Part shown: positions 23,608 to 37,060 of the stretch, piece by piece
Position numbering within the stretch: the stretch's first letter is position 1
Layout of the letters: the number at the start of each line of letters is the position of its first letter
Assembly (NCBI GenBank): GCA_003508835.1
Contig: PUFA01000021.1
Location: forward strand, 5,806,501 to 5,870,500
DNA length: 64,000 bases
Source of the DNA: Eonycteris spelaea
Taxonomy: Eukaryota > Chordata > Mammalia > Chiroptera > Pteropodidae
Reading direction: 5' to 3'
Notes under the pieces: model-generated
Database searches by the model: none
What the model was told of the DNA's origin: nothing
What the model saw: the letters and a program-made list of their open reading frames with translations, nothing else
Position numbers and translations under genes: made by a program

Positions 23608-24014
23608 AGCTTCCCCCTTCCCCACACTCCGCCGAGAACCTGGCTCTTTTCTCGGTGAGAAAACAAAAAGCGGGTGCCCTCTCCTTACCAGATCTTTCAA
23701 GCCAACCACGGCTGTCCCCACCTCCTCTGCCTTTATTTTTGTCACAACGGATAAAGTGCCACCTTTCCCTTTGATACCACTAAATCCATTCCTCTCTCAT
23801 TTGCAAGAGCAATCACCCCCGCTCTGTCCTGCACCACAAATTTTTAATCCTTCCTCTGGGGCATTTCCATCACCATTAAATCGTGCTACAAGTCTCTTAT
23901 CTGAAATAAAGCCAAACAAGGAAACACACACACACAATCTCTAGGTACTATGCCGGTTTCCTTTCTCTTCCTTCCTCTAGAGAAAAATTCATAGAGCCCC
24001 CTACAGCGATGATA

Positions 24015-24240
24015 ACACCAACAGAAATGTATCAGCAATGACGGCGAACACCTATGTCAGGTACTGTTTCGGTGTAATTGCTCCACACACCGATACAATA
24101 ACTGTAAATAATAAAGTAAGGGCTGTTATTGTCCTCACTTTACATTTGACCACAACGAGTCGCAAAGAGGTTAAGTGACTCACCCAGGCCACGCCAGCCA
24201 GCACCCGGATGAGCTGAGACTGGATGGGGTCAAGGTGGCT
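24015..24240 (-). repeat. MIR, antisense
   Basis: GAACACCTATGTCAGGTACT, GGCTGTTATTGTCCTCACTT, AGAGGTTAAGTGACTCACCC and CACCCGGATGAGCTGAGACT follow the antisense MIR order. Confidence 0.65.
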
Positions 24241-24559
24241 CGTACCCTCACCTGCCCACCGTGCTGTCTCGGATGGATTTTTATCGACCCTTGATGCCTC
24301 CATTCCCTCGCCCATGCTCTGGTGAATCCAGGAGTTGGGGATTTCAGCACCCATCCCCCACACACCTTCACACCTCATGCCGTGAAATCCAATAGTCACT
24401 TCTCGGCCGTCACAGGACTGGTCCTGTCAACAGCACCCTCGAGACGGCATCCGCTTTTTCTCTTTCTTTAACTACTGTCTCGGCTTGCCTTCCAGAACAT
24501 GGCACTCTCCTGGGTCTCCTACTTCTCCACTTGGGTAGGAAACAGTATCTTAAAATGCA

Positions 24560-25135
24560 CAAGCCCCGAGCTCCGTCCACCGGGCCCCTCCCCCGCCTCC
24601 CCACCTGCACGTGTCCTGGAATTTCCCACCACCTCAGGAAATGGAACCCCCCTTCTTCCCAGCCGCTCAGGACACAGCCACCGCGGTTGTCCCTGCCACT
24701 TGCTTCCCCTCCCCCCCAAACCACAAATTCAATCCATCGGCGCATCCTGTGGGTTCCACCTTCCACATCCTTCGGTTCACTTGCGCCAACCAGGTTTGGG
24801 CCTCAGGGCCTTTGCGCTTCCAGTTCCCTCCAGCTCAGACTCTTCTCCCAGGTATCTGCTAGGTGAGACCCGCCTCTCTGTCAGGTCTCCATGCAAATGT
24901 CACTTCCACGGAAAGGCTGTCCCCTACCACGTTGTGTAAAGGGGCACGCCGCCTCATTCTTGATCTTATCCTGCTTCATTTTGTTCTGAACATTCTCTCT
25001 ACCTGAGATAGTATTTCTTTGTTTAATGCTGCACCAGAACAGGAGCTGTGTCTGCTCCAGCCCCCGGAACAGTGCCAAGTCCCTGGCTGATGCCAGAAAG
25101 TCTTTGCTGAATAAAGAATGTTAAATGCCTACGCC
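24560..25135 (+). repeat. Old LINE, L2-type 3' part
   Basis: CAATCCATCGGCGCATCCTG, CTCAGGGCCTTTGCGCTTCC, TCCATGCAAATGTCACTTCC, AACAGGAGCTGTGTCTGCTC, CGGAACAGTGCCAAGTCCCT and a TTTGCTGAATAAAGAATG end resemble an L2 3' end; the left part may belong to a different LINE. Open frames here are not genes. Confidence 0.55.
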
Positions 25136-26772
25136 ATGATTCCGTGTAAGATACCTCGACGACAAATTGAATATCTGTAAATTAAAATGTACATTCAATG
25201 GACACACTCTTCAAAAATAATCCTGTCACGTCATTTGCAAATGTCCTCGTATGACAAATCGCAGAATAAGTCTACAATGATATTCAATTTCTCATGCTTG
25301 AATTCTCCTTAACTTACGATCCATATATTTTAGCCTATCGTGTTTTCCTTTGAAATGGAGAGTGTTTCCTGCTTCCATGAAGCTGTCAGGACTGCAGCCG
25401 CACAGACAGAAGCTGCGCACGCCCGTGCATGACTCACGCCCATGTTCTGGAACACTAATGCGGTGAGATGCAGACGGGCCCGGCCGTTCTGCTGTTCTCA
25501 CGGAGTCTGCACTTGAACGCATCAGTCCCAGGCACTGCTGAGGCACATTCGCTGCCATCCCCCCCTTACCGGAGAAGCAAGTGTGGAAAGGAGATGAATC
25601 GATGTTCAAATACACTCTGTGTAACTCTCTTTTTCTTTCTTTCTTTTTCTTTTTTTTTTATAAATTCAGTTGATGGGTTTTGGCAGGAAAAGAGTTCTTT
25701 GGGAATATTAATATATTTTACTTTCTCTCAAATAAGGAAAGTGGCTTCGGTTTCAGCTTTTTGATTCTTTTTTTAAGTAGGTTTTTATCTAAATATCAGT
25801 GTGCTCAGATAAACCAGAAATGAAGTTATGGTTTTAAAAACCCTCTGTGAGTGAGGAAACAGTAGAAAACTAAACATTTAACCAACCCAAGAATTAAAAA
25901 GGAAAGTATTATAAAGTGAAACTAAAAAAAAAAAAAAATCACTCTTTAATCTTCAAAAACTCTAAAAAGTGACACCAATTCTTAAGATTAAAGAAACAGA
26001 ATTTAACATAGCTTTATGTATTTATCAGCTCGATAAATGTGAAGATGTCTTCAAAAAACCTTATATAATATATTGTCTTCTGTGTTAAAAAATCATACAC
26101 ATTATCCCTTTTTTCTCAAAAAATGCAGAACTTAACAACATATTCCCAAAATCAGTTCTATCATCTTTCTAATACGTGTAACATAAAACTAAAATGGTAA
26201 TGGACCCAACACCAAGCAAAAGAGAATCCAAACAGTTTGAGCCACCAGCAAAACTGACATAATACTGGATATTTTACAAAACGGTGACTTTATAACATTG
26301 AAACACTCTTCCTTTTCTGTCACTTGTTGACGTTGTGCATGATAATAAAGATATTATGTCAAATCGGTACTGCGCTCTATAGAACGCCCACGATGTTTTA
26401 CGCTGCGGGTGCCAGCCCATCGCTCAGGGTTCGTCCCCAAGCTTTGTCTAGATGACGATGGTAAATGGACACAGGTTTAAAGGTTCAAACCACAGCCGTC
26501 AAGCCAGGGACAAACAGGTCTGATTTACTGTTAACATCACACCCTTCCCCATCATGCCCGTCCAGACTGCCATTTAAGAAAGTCCTGGCATTGTAAAAGC
26601 CATCCTCTATTATGGCCTTATTAATTCGAGACATTTTGATAGTGATGTAATGAAAACGCAAAGTTGGAATTGTGAAAAGTTCAATAAAAATGGAAAGTAA
26701 CAGAGCCGAACGAGAGATGGAAAACGGGTGAGGGAAGTCTGTCTTGTTTCAAGGGCATTGGAGAAATACAAA

Positions 26773-26824
26773 GCGTGTGTGCACACGCATGTGCACATGC
26801 ACACACACATGCACATACACACAC
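26773..26824. repeat. Alternating purine-pyrimidine CA/TG tract with palindromes
   Basis: GCGTGTGTGCACACGCATGT, then GCACATGCACACACACATGC. It contains the perfect palindrome GCGTGTGTGCACACGC at its left edge. Confidence 0.85.
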
Positions 26825-29082
26825 TCAATGAGTAAGCACTGGGTCAAGATGTGGTCATTTGTCAACAGATTCTGAATATGAAAGGAGAGCTCACAGTACT
26901 GTCCTCCCACGTCTAATTCTAAAGCAGAGGCCAGCTTCCACGATCCAACCCAATTTTTCCCACCTCCTGTGGCCCTGAGTTGTGACATGAGAAAGAAATC
27001 TAACCATGCCATCGTCACCCCAGCTCCGAGCCCTTCTGGACAACACAAAGACTCACACACTGGGCTCCCTGGTGGAGCCCTGACCTGCCCCTCCCCTCCA
27101 CACCTGATTCTCCCACGCTGGGAAATTTTGCTCCCTACGTGCCCCATACTCTTCCTTTTGCAAGAAATTCATCATGAGCATGACTTAGGATTTGCCTCTT
27201 TTCCATGCAGGTTGCTCTGGGAAGCCTCGAGAGCTTTCTCCATTTCCTGTTCTCCCTGAATGCTCCCGCTCACACGCCCACGGCATCTGTGCTTACTATT
27301 TTCATAGCATGTTTTACAGTTTCTACTGAAACTGTAGATCTGTCTATCATTTTCCCACAGACACCCCAAAAAGTTTCTCGAAGATGTGGATGCATCTTAC
27401 TCATTTCTGGAATTTTAATGTTATCGCAGTATTTGCCGCAGAGCATCTCTGTTGCATAATGAAGACATAGTTGCCGAATATCATGTCATCAGCATTTATG
27501 AACTGCCTCCAAGAAGATTAGCCACAAAAATGCACCAAGCCATGTGAGAGTGTCACTGAAGTGCCATTTCTCTCTCCATAAAAGCAGCAAAGTTACATTG
27601 GGGTGATTCCTGTTTTCAATATTTGCTCAATAACATGTATTTTGAGTGGACTCTTGAAAGCAAACACTGTGTGAGGTCTTCTCATTTTGACAGCTGTAGG
27701 ATAAAAAAGTATTTTATTACAAGCGGGAGACTTAAAAATGTATACGGTACAGAACAAAACATATGCCAAGTCAAAATCCGTTTCTATCAAAGTATGAGTG
27801 TTCTCCTTCGGCAGGGAACAAAGCGTATGCGCGACCTTTTTAAATGAATAAATACTACTTTCGAAACACTCCGATGTGTACCTACTCTGCGTATGGCGAC
27901 ATGTGCACCCTGGGGAAGGCTGCGGGCACTTTGTTGAAAGATACACATGTGAACTTAGAGATTAGAGGGCAAAGAGTAATACGGTCTACAGTTCTGTGAG
28001 CAGAGGTGATAATCTGTCAACAACTGTGTCCGCTGCCCAGGTAATTTGTCTCACGGATGCATGAGGCACCGCTTCAGCACATGCGATGGAGTTCTGATTT
28101 CCCCCCCACACCCTCTGACTCTTAAATTCAAAGTATCTCGAAAGTCAATGAGCCACATGATCTATGATGAGAAACCAGTGGAGACAGGTAACTAGGTGAG
28201 TCGCTCGGCATGGTGCTTCCCCCCAGAGGCACCATTTTGAACGGAAGTGGGATGACTCTGTTTCCTGTTTTGGAAATGGAAACGGCACACTCTGAAGACT
28301 CACTGAGAGCAACTAATAAGGGTCCCAGCTGGCACACTCATTTCACGTTGCACCCAGATACGTCGGGCTTTATGTTTACTTTTCCCTATCTTTCGGAGAG
28401 CTTTAACAAATGTTAGAAAACAAAGAAAGTTCTCTTCAAAGACTTTAAAATCACCAGTCAGTTTTTTTCTGTACTAGAAATAGCTGTCATAAAGGTCTCT
28501 CTTGTCACTTTGACTCTGAGGATGAGCTACCCTGGTGTGTTTTCAAACTTCCCACGCTTAGGAAACCATGGTAAGTTTAGAGAAAAGAGTCACCCTTTCT
28601 CTACATTATTCTATTTTTAAAAGTTATGAATGTTTTCAAATAAAAGATGAATACAAGTGAAGTAAAAAAGAAGGTACGAAATCGTCTGTCCCATTAAACA
28701 GGGGCAAGAAATCAGTTCCTATAGGAGGCAGGGTTTATTCAAAGAATAAAATACAGACTCATGAAATTTTTTACCCGGTAATCAACCAGTGTATCATCTT
28801 TACAGTAACGTAAGAAGAAACCTTTTCAGGGGCTTTTCTTTGAAATAAATATATGTCATGTGTAGGAACAGACCCTGATGTTTAAATTGAATAACTTCAT
28901 TAAAAAACCTAAAAGACATTACCTTGTCATTACTCAATGCACGTAAAAACATGATGCTATTTAATTGTTCTTGCTTTCTTTTCCATGTGCTAACAAACAT
29001 TTCTATTAATATTTTCCTGATTTTTTTTTCCCTAAAAGATAAATCTCAAGCATATTGGTCTATAGTCTCCAGAATCAAACTC

Positions 29083-29154
29083 ATATGTGTGTGTGCGTGC
29101 GCGAGCGTGCATGCGTGTGTGTGTGAGAGAGCGAGAGAGAGCGCGCGCGTGTGC
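29083..29154. repeat. GT/GC/GA low-complexity tract
   Basis: TG repeats pass through GCGTGCGCGAGCG into GAGAGAGCGAGAGAGAGCGC and then GCGCGTGTG. Confidence 0.88.
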
Positions 29155-30133
29155 TGGGTAGTGCCAAGGTTCCACTTCTCTGAATCATCTTTTGACTTCG
29201 AAATTTCTCAAGTGATGCAGGCAATGTTTTACTTCTCTTTCCCCTTCCTTTCTCCCTCCCTTCCTTTCTTCACACAGATCTGCAGCTTTTCACAGACCCT
29301 CCAGGGGGAGCACAAGAGAGGCAAAAGAGATCATATCCGACACTCAGAATGATTTGAATTTTCCAGAAGGAAAAAGGGGAAAGGGCCTTTCAGTTGAGAG
29401 ACGAGCATACGAACAGCCTATGATTCTCTAAGCCTGCTAGAGCATGGCGTCTCCTACAATGGCCGGACGCTGGAGCACGTGCAGGAGAGTCACAGAGATG
29501 GGACAAAACTGGGAAGAGACCTTTACTTCAGAGTATAGATTCGGATTTGGATTTGATTCTGCAGGCAACGAAACACAAGTAGAAGCTACTAAGAATGGAA
29601 ATGACATGATCGAATCCGTTTTGAAGGTGTTCTTATAGCTGGATGAGGAAGCCTAGACCTGAGTGAGGCCAGGTGAGAGGCTCTGTCTGGAGCTTTGCGA
29701 GTAACTGATGGCAAGAGTTTGCATTAAGGGAAAAGCAGGGTGGGGAGAGGCCTACATGAGTGAGATATTTCAGAAATAAAGTCGTGACCAATTTTGTGAT
29801 TGGTGATGAGGGGTGGACTTGAAGACACTGCCCAGGTTTTGTAGCTCAGGAAGTAGAAGGCCGCACAGAGCACAGACTCAAGGAATCAGAGCAGATTTAG
29901 GAGATGAGATTTCATGCTTTTGAAGTGTCTGGAACAACTATCCAATAAGTGCAAACATGGCGCTCAAGAGAGGAGCCTGGTGTTGGGGATACGAGATGTG
30001 CAGGTGGGCCGTGCAGATCGTGAGCAGATGGGCCATCTGCTTTCCATGGGCTGCTGAGCAATGACAGCAGGGAATTCTGACCAGCAAGGAGTAAGGTCCT
30101 AACCAAGGACAGGATTCCAGTCTCCAGAAGGAA

Positions 30134-30167
30134 CAGAGTAAGCACCTTGAGCAGAGTAAGCACCTTG
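30134..30167. repeat. 18-bp tandem duplication
   Basis: CAGAGTAAGCACCTTG occurs twice with a period of 18 bp. Confidence 0.92.
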
Positions 30168-32218
30168 CCTCAGGCACACGGAGCTGAGGTGTGGCGTTTT
30201 CATGGTGGGGGTTAGGCCAAGGGAAGCACGTCATCATCTGGTCACTAGAAGTTGCGGACAAGACAGGAACTGGCAATCTAGAAAAGGCCAGCTCCTAGGT
30301 GACGGCGGACCAGCCTGGCTTGATGTTGGGTCCCGGGAATCTGACTGGCACCGTCTTCACGTTTCCTGACTACGCTCTGGTTGACTCCAGTGGTTGCTGG
30401 GGCCACAAAGGACTCTGGACAAGCACAAGGAACCCTATTCTTGTGTCCATATGCTAAATACCAAAATGATCCAAAACAACGATAAAGAATCACGCCCAAA
30501 CCATTTTACAGGTTCTAATCCCCGTCAGACTGCAATCCTGACGTATAACACTAACATGCAACACCCTTTCCTTCGCACTCTAGAACATTCCCTAAGTCAC
30601 AGTCTACGTATTCTCCCAGAGTTACCACCTGAAACGGGGCAGGGAAAACCTTCAAGGGCATGTATCCGAAAGGAATCTTCTGTTCTTTTTTTTTTTTCTC
30701 GTGGAAACTTGTTGAAAGAGCCTTTTCCCCATCATTTGCAATGATGGCTGAAAGAAAGCGCGCCCTACTTACATGAACAGTCTAGAAAGTATTTGAAAAT
30801 ATTTCCCTTTGCTTCTCTTTTTCTAATAGTCCTGGGGGGAAAAGAAAAGAAAAAAAAAAACCCTAAATGGTGTCTGTCCTCACAAGATCGGGGGCACCTC
30901 AGGTTACCGGCCGGGAAGAATTCTGGCTTTCTTGAAAAGATGAAATACCCAGGGCTTCTCAGCCTGAGGGCATCCTGCCCTTGCTCTCAGAGTAACAGAA
31001 TGGGGAAAAGTATAGTTGGCCCATTGTTTAAAAGGAAGCCCAGACATCCTCATTTGCTGTGTATAACTGAAAGAAACCGTTTGTTCTGTGGCTAAAATGG
31101 TTTGCTCCTGAAATTTGCTAGGAAATGGGTGCCGATTTCTCAGAAAACTCAAGGCCAAGTTGAATTTTTCCAGCTTTCAACCAAACACATGATTCTTTTT
31201 TTTTTTTTTTTCTAAAGAGTGAAAGCCTTAAAGGGAAATCAAAGTCGGATGGCAAGAATGAACCCTCTCTGCCGAATGGGTGTTTAAGAGAAACTCTACT
31301 CTGCATTTTCTTTCTTACTTCTGAGAAATTGGTTCAAAGGTCAAGCCTAATGGAACTCTTCAGAAGTTTTATTTTCCTTTGCAGGCTTAATGAAAGGCTC
31401 AGAGCTTGACCCAATAAAATTGAGATTACGAAGCAATCTCAGTTGTTGAAGGAAACGCCATGGTTTTTCCCTTTAAAATAATCACATCCGAGAGATCAAA
31501 AGACAGTGTCAGTATTTCATGAAAACACAAAAATACATCCACATATATACACGATATCCTTCTCCTTTATCTCCTGTGAACATAAAGACATCACTGTTAA
31601 TTTTTTCTTTTTGATTGAGGTGGCATCATGGATATTATTAACATGTGACCGATCAAAACATATAAGATTATTAAAGCAAACAAGTTTTGATGTGCTGTTA
31701 AACATGAAATATTTTATTGAAAATGCATCCCTTAGTGAGATGGATGTTTTTAAAAAACAAGCCATGTCCATTAACGAATGTTATTTTTTGTTAGAGAAGA
31801 CAGGTCAGCACTTGTATTTGGCCTTTACAGAGACAACGATTAAAAAACTTGTTCACAGAAACAGCGAGGTTTGGGGTGGGTGGGAGGTTGGCCTTATCTG
31901 GAAAGAGGAGGAGGAGGCACCAGAAGGGATGTGGGAAGGAAAGACTGTGCGAAGGAAGATAGACAGACAGTGGCGAAGATGACCGACCATCTTGAAACTG
32001 ACTGCCTAGGAACACTGAGGGACTCTCATCGTGGGGACACACCACCTCAGCCTAAAAGCCAGTGGCTCAGAGTTGACTTCCTCTAGATGCCCACGCTTCC
32101 TGGAAGCTCAGCCTCAGATTCTTCACAGGGAGTACAAACTGCATAGCCCAGCTTAAGAGCTACGGAGGCCTTTCCTTAGTGTTGCAGAAGGAAATGGACG
32201 GGCAACGTGACCCTTGGA

Positions 32219-32300
32219 TCAGCGCTTCGAACTTTGTTTGCAATGAATTGCTGGGGATCTGTGAAAGTGCAGATTCTGGGTGGTAGGTGTGGTGGGGCCT
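32219..32300 (+). repeat. Possible MER5A-like hAT fragment
   Basis: TCAGCGCTTCGAACTTTGTT, TGCTGGGGATCTGTGAAAGT, GCAGATTCTGGGTGGTAGG and TGGTGGGGCCTA resemble the left half of MER5A. Short and diverged. Confidence 0.4.
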
Positions 32301-32859
32301 ACACTGGTAAAGGGCCCCTGGCTGTAGGGTGAGGCTGAGGCACCCACTGGGACGCGCTCTGGCTGTAGAGAATGGTCCCTAGCGTCTCCACACTGGCAGG
32401 GGGCACGTGGCTGAACAGCCAAGGAGCGCCCGCTGGTCTGTAAAGAGCACGCACAAGGCACCCGCAAAGTCAGCAATGAATCACGATGTCACACCAAGTG
32501 GCTACGTCCACGTGGATGGGTGTCGGACTGGAGGGGGTGCTACGGCTGAAGTTAATCAGGACAGACCGATGTGGCTGAGTATTATACTGGGTCTGGTGGA
32601 GGTCAAGGGCAGGTAGCTAAGGGCAAAGAGAGGGGAAAGAATCTGGCTCTGAGCAAGTCTACGTTACTCCAGCATGATTAGTTCAGACGACTTCGGCTAG
32701 CTGAGGAAGGCTCAACGGGAGGAAAAAGAGAAACTAGGAGAATCTGGCTGGAGACAGGGGAGACGGAGGAATTGCTAGAAGTCTTTGAAAGGCAAGTTCA
32801 AGGTTTTCAAGGGAATAAAACCATCTCATAAACTATAACACTGGGATAAGAAATAATCA

Positions 32860-33060
32860 AATAAAGGTTCCCCAAAAAGAGCACTTGAACACATTACATG
32901 AGGGGATGATTAAGCAAATCGCATTACATCTATTTAACAGTTAAATGAATGTCAGTGTATATATATATATTGACAGAAAAGTTGTGACATCATATGATAT
33001 GAACAAAAGAAAGTCGTAGAGTAATAGAGTCACATATTTATTGAAAAAATAAAAATAGTG
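32860..33060 (+). repeat. Probable old L1 3' fragment
   Basis: AGGGGATGATTAAGCAAATC, a (TA)n-like interruption and AGTAATAGAGTCACATATTT resemble a degraded L1M-type 3' region. Low certainty. Confidence 0.35.
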
Positions 33061-34373
33061 AGAAATTTTTAAAAAGTAAATTTTATCTGCACAAGCCCAT
33101 GCTGCAATGTTTTGCAAAGTGAGTTTAAATTTTGTCGACTGCATTATTAATTAAATTGAGCACCCGGTTCCTACATTCAGACTTTTGATAAAATAAAACC
33201 CTATGACTTCAAAAGTCATATGATCCTAGTGCCTTATATGTCGACGGCATCACAATATAGTAAAAACACAACTGCAAGTTCAAATATGAAGAACATCTTA
33301 GTGTCCTAGGCTGACTTCTAACTCCTGCAATAAATTAGACGTGGTGTTTGAGAGAAGTTTCTGACTATGGATCAGCGATTAAGACTTTAACATGCAAAGT
33401 TTAAACCATTAATGTCTTATTAAAATGCAGATTCTCATGCAGAAAGTGCATTTCTAACCGGCACCCAGATTCCATACCATACTTTGGAGAGCGAGGCTCT
33501 CGAGGAGGTGCTTGAAAATTTCAAATTTTGGCCACGGTAGTGTTTGTAACTTTTTAAGTTCGAAGCTATATTTTGATGTAAAATTCGAAATGTGGTAGAC
33601 TGAGCACATCATCTCAGATTTTAAAACGGAAGGAATGGAGTGGGAGAGAGAGTCTTGTTTTGTGGAAAACATTCCATTTTCATAAGTGGGTATACCCAAT
33701 TTATCAAAGCCCTCGAGGTTTAGTATAGTTGGTTGGTTTATTCACATGTTTAATGATTCTTGTGCAGAACGAGTAAAAGGTACTCTATTTTTTTTTTTTT
33801 TTTGTAACTGTGTTTTCTATACCCTGTGTGTTATGTGCCTTTAAATCGGGTCCGACACCCAGCGACCCTAGGAAGGAGTGACGTCCAGAGTCCTGTCCCC
33901 ACCAGCCCCGCTCGGCTCCTGCACACTCAACGCCCACGGCTTCTGTCATCTCGGTGCCCCCTCTTCTCCTGTTGCCTGCGGTTTGTCCGGCATTACTGTC
34001 TTTTCTGCAGAAACACGCCTTCGCCAACCTCTGCAAATTCCGAGAGGATAACGTCTAATACGTTCATTTGCATGTGGCATTTTAAACACTATTCGAAATT
34101 CATCTTCAGAAAAGGTTTATTTACATGAGCGAAATGACTGGCCAGCTCAACCGCCGCCCTGAGAGTGGCTCACGCACCCCAAATGCTTTCCTTTGAGGAG
34201 GCGAATGCAGAGGTTATTGGGGAACCCCACCACAGCTGAATGCCAGTGAGGGTCCCACAGATCTGAAGGCATCCCTGCCCAGAGGGGTGGCAGACGAGGC
34301 TGCCTGTGGCGTGAGCTGCGTACAGCTCGTTTTACCCCAAACACCCACCCGTGGCCCCAAACATCGTCTCTTA

Positions 34374-34720
34374 ATTAGTCATTCTGCTAGCGCTGCCCTA
34401 ATGAAATACCACAGGCTGGAATCTGTTTTCTCACAGTTCCAGAGGCTAGAAGTCCAAGGTCAAAGTGCCAACAGGTTAGCTTTCTCCCGAGGCCTCTGGA
34501 GAGGCCCTGGTTGCCGCTAGTCACCTGCTCTGTGTATCTTCACGTGGCCTTTTCCATTATAAGGACACTGGCCACATTAGATTAGGACTCACCCTGATGG
34601 CATCATTTTAACTTAATCACTTCTTTAAACGGTTTCTCTCCAAATACAGTTAAATACATTCTAAAGTACTGGGGACCAGGCCTTGAACACATGAATTTGG
34701 GGGGACACAATTCAGCAGCC
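34374..34720 (-). mobile_element. Solo LTR, MLT1/MST-type (ERVL-MaLR), antisense to the window
   Basis: Reads as the reverse complement of a MaLR LTR: CATTCTGCTAGCGCTGCCC, TTCTCACAGTTCCAGAGGCT, TTATAAGGACACTGGCCAC, CTCCAAATACAGTTAAATAC and GGGGACACAATTCAGCAG appear in order. No internal sequence is attached. Confidence 0.78.
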
Positions 34721-35317
34721 TTCTTGAGCAAGTTTGAGTTCAAGGCACTTAAGGCTGATACACAGTTGGGGAGGTGCGGAGAGGGGACAGGGCAGAGGCG
34801 GGGAGAGCGGCGGCCCTGGCAGTCAGTGCTGAGAGCGGAGGACGAGGAGGAGGAGGGCAGAGGGACGCAGGGGGCACGGACAGGGACAACCCACATCACA
34901 AAAGCTCCCTTCTCAGCGCCACGCTTGGGGATCCTGCCATGGCCCCAAAGCGGCTTTTGTACCCAGGACCGTGACCTGGTTCTCAATGCGACCGGCCTGG
35001 CTGAGGCTGCAGCAGCAGCTTCCTGTCCCTTTCAAACCCTCTGGAGACTTACAACAAGCTCCTATTGACAGAGATGACCAGGGTGCATTCTGATTCCTCG
35101 CAACCTGTAAAGTGCTTGTTGCCGTGAATGAGCTCACGTGCGTGCTGCACACAAGCGCGTTGGTGGATGGCGCGGGCTTCCGTGGCGCACGCAATCCGTG
35201 CCAGGAGTGTAAGGACCCGCTCTGTGTTGCGTGCAAGCTTCTTTCCTTTCCAATGGATACACACCAAAATTGACAGTCGTCAAGGGTTCCCCATTACTTA
35301 AACAGAGCAGGTCTAGC

Positions 35318-35347
35318 TGTGTGCGTGTGTGTGCACGCGTGTGCGTA
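35318..35347. repeat. Short TG/CG alternating tract
   Basis: TGTGTGCGTGTGTGTGCACG followed by CGTGTGCGTA, alternating throughout. Confidence 0.85.
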
Positions 35348-35846
35348 TAGATGCCAGTGCACACACACTGCCTAGCAAACACGTCCAGCGTTTGTGCTCC
35401 TAATGGCCACTTTTACACTATTAACAATATTGTCTATGACTTTCGGGCTGATTTCTGCTAAATTTAAATGTTAATGTTTCAGTAATCTGCAAAACAAAAC
35501 ACGCAAATACCGTGGGAGGCTCGATGTAGAAACGTGAGTTTCTCTGAAAGAGCCCATGCTTTATTTTCTTCGTTAGTGTCGGAAGCACTTTCACTGCAGT
35601 GTAGATGTTAACGGCCACTTATCTTACGGAGTTCTTTTCTAATATAATAGCCTGGCCTGACACACAGTAGACTTCTTTATCAAGAACAGCTAGGAAGTGG
35701 GGTTCTCTTGGCTCCTGGTTGAAATGGGATGTGTTTGTTCCTGTCTGCTTTCTTTGTGCTGGGGGAAGGCTTTTTGAGTCAGGGCCTTTGGGGATCAGTT
35801 GCTGCCTTCATCTTCTGTGCGAAGGGGAAGTAGCCCCGCAGAAGTT

Positions 35847-35864
35847 AAAAAAAAAAAAAAAAAA
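35847..35864. repeat. A18 homopolymer
   Basis: Eighteen A, possibly a retroposon tail, but nothing recognisable precedes it. Confidence 0.92.
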
Positions 35865-36039
35865 GAACAGGAGCATGAGGTTATGAAAACAGAATTATGT
35901 GGTAGCTGGTACAGTCGGTTACTAAGGGAAATTTTTAATAAACTGTAGAGGATAGCTTCAGTTTAAATTTGATTTATTTCAAAGTTTATATGATTTTAAA
36001 TGAGATTATTTCTTATTTATTTCCTAGGTCATATTCCCA

Positions 36040-36135
36040 TCTCATCTCTCTATGCAGAAGTTTCTAGTGCTCAGAACTCTGCCCGGTGGCTGCTGGTACC
36101 CCATAAATATCTGCTGGGTGAAAGAACGAACACAC
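36040..36135 (+). repeat. L2/MIR 3'-end fragment
   Basis: TAGTGCTCAGAACTCTGCCC, GGTACCCCATAAATATCTGC and TGGGTGAAAGAACGAAC resemble the L2 3' terminus. Confidence 0.45.
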
Positions 36136-36599
36136 TTAACACTAATCACCGTATGGTGCCATTTCTCAAATAATATTAATAACTATTTTTATTCTATAGA
36201 TTAATGTTGTATCATCAACTTCAAAAAAAGCACTTCACATTCACATTTGAATTGAGGTTAATAGATACTAAATAAGTCATTTATTATTATTTAAACATAA
36301 GGCGATGTGGACAAAAGATTGTAGAATTTACTTAGGTAATGTACTGGCAAGTAGTAAGTGGCACGGGACACTGGGTATGTGCTCCTTAAAAATGGGCCCT
36401 GCAGCCCCCCACAAAGCAGCGAAGGCACTTGTCACAGGGGGCGAGTTCAGGATCCGGGGAGTCGCTTTTGTTCATGCTTTCTCCGGGACTTCTGTCTGCA
36501 GCTCCTCCAGATGGCCTTGGCTTCTAAACGAAAGAGTCAGGCCTAGACAGCCTGTAGCCGTCCCTTGCTTTGCTTTTGTCCTTCCTTTGATTTTCTTTT

Positions 36600-37060
36600 T
36601 TTTATGCGGCAACAGATAGATAACATAAAAGTTACCATTTTAACCATTTTTTTTTTATGTGGACAATTCAGTGGCATCAAGTACATTAGTGTTTCTGGGC
36701 AGCCGTCACCGTTTTCTTGGTCCGGAATTTTTTGATATTTCCAAAGTGAAAATCTGTGTCCGTTAAACACTAACTCCCCATCCCCCTCGTCTTGGCCCCT
36801 GGTACCCAGTACTGATTTCTGTCTCTCTGACTTTTTCTCCGAGTACCCCACCCAAGTGGCATCACACAGTGCTTGTCCTGCTGTGACCTGCTTCTTGAGT
36901 GTAGTATGAGGTCTTCGAGGTTCATCCGTGGTGTAGCATGTGGCAGAATCTTCTTTTCTTTTTAAGGCTGAATAATACTCCATTGTACGTACTGGCCACA
37001 TTTTGTTTATCTACTCGTCTTGATAAGTATTTGGGTTGCTGTCACTTTTGGGCTTTTTTT
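36600..37060 (-). mobile_element. Old L1 fragment (L1M-type), antisense
   Basis: AACATAAAAGTTACCATTTT, GACAATTCAGTGGCATCAAG, TAAACACTAACTCCCCATCC, GGTTCATCCGTGGTGTAGC and AATAATACTCCATTGTACG occur in the order of the reverse complement of an ancient L1 3' part. About 460 bp, no coding potential. Confidence 0.78.

Larger units (their letters stand above)
25140..32200. other. Intronic stretch with few recognised repeats
   Basis: Mostly AT-rich, with pyrimidine tracts (25625-25660, 29235-29275), a T16 run near 31196, and the simple tracts listed separately. The part 29640-30070 may be a degraded old LINE. No exon or RNA gene was seen. Confidence 0.5.

Noticed and set aside
22789..23944. Long plus-strand open frames (281-359 codons) rich in His, Pro, Ala and Arg
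   Set aside because: They overlap in several frames because the minisatellite units contain no stop codon. There is no domain, no splice or promoter context, and the repeat explains them fully.
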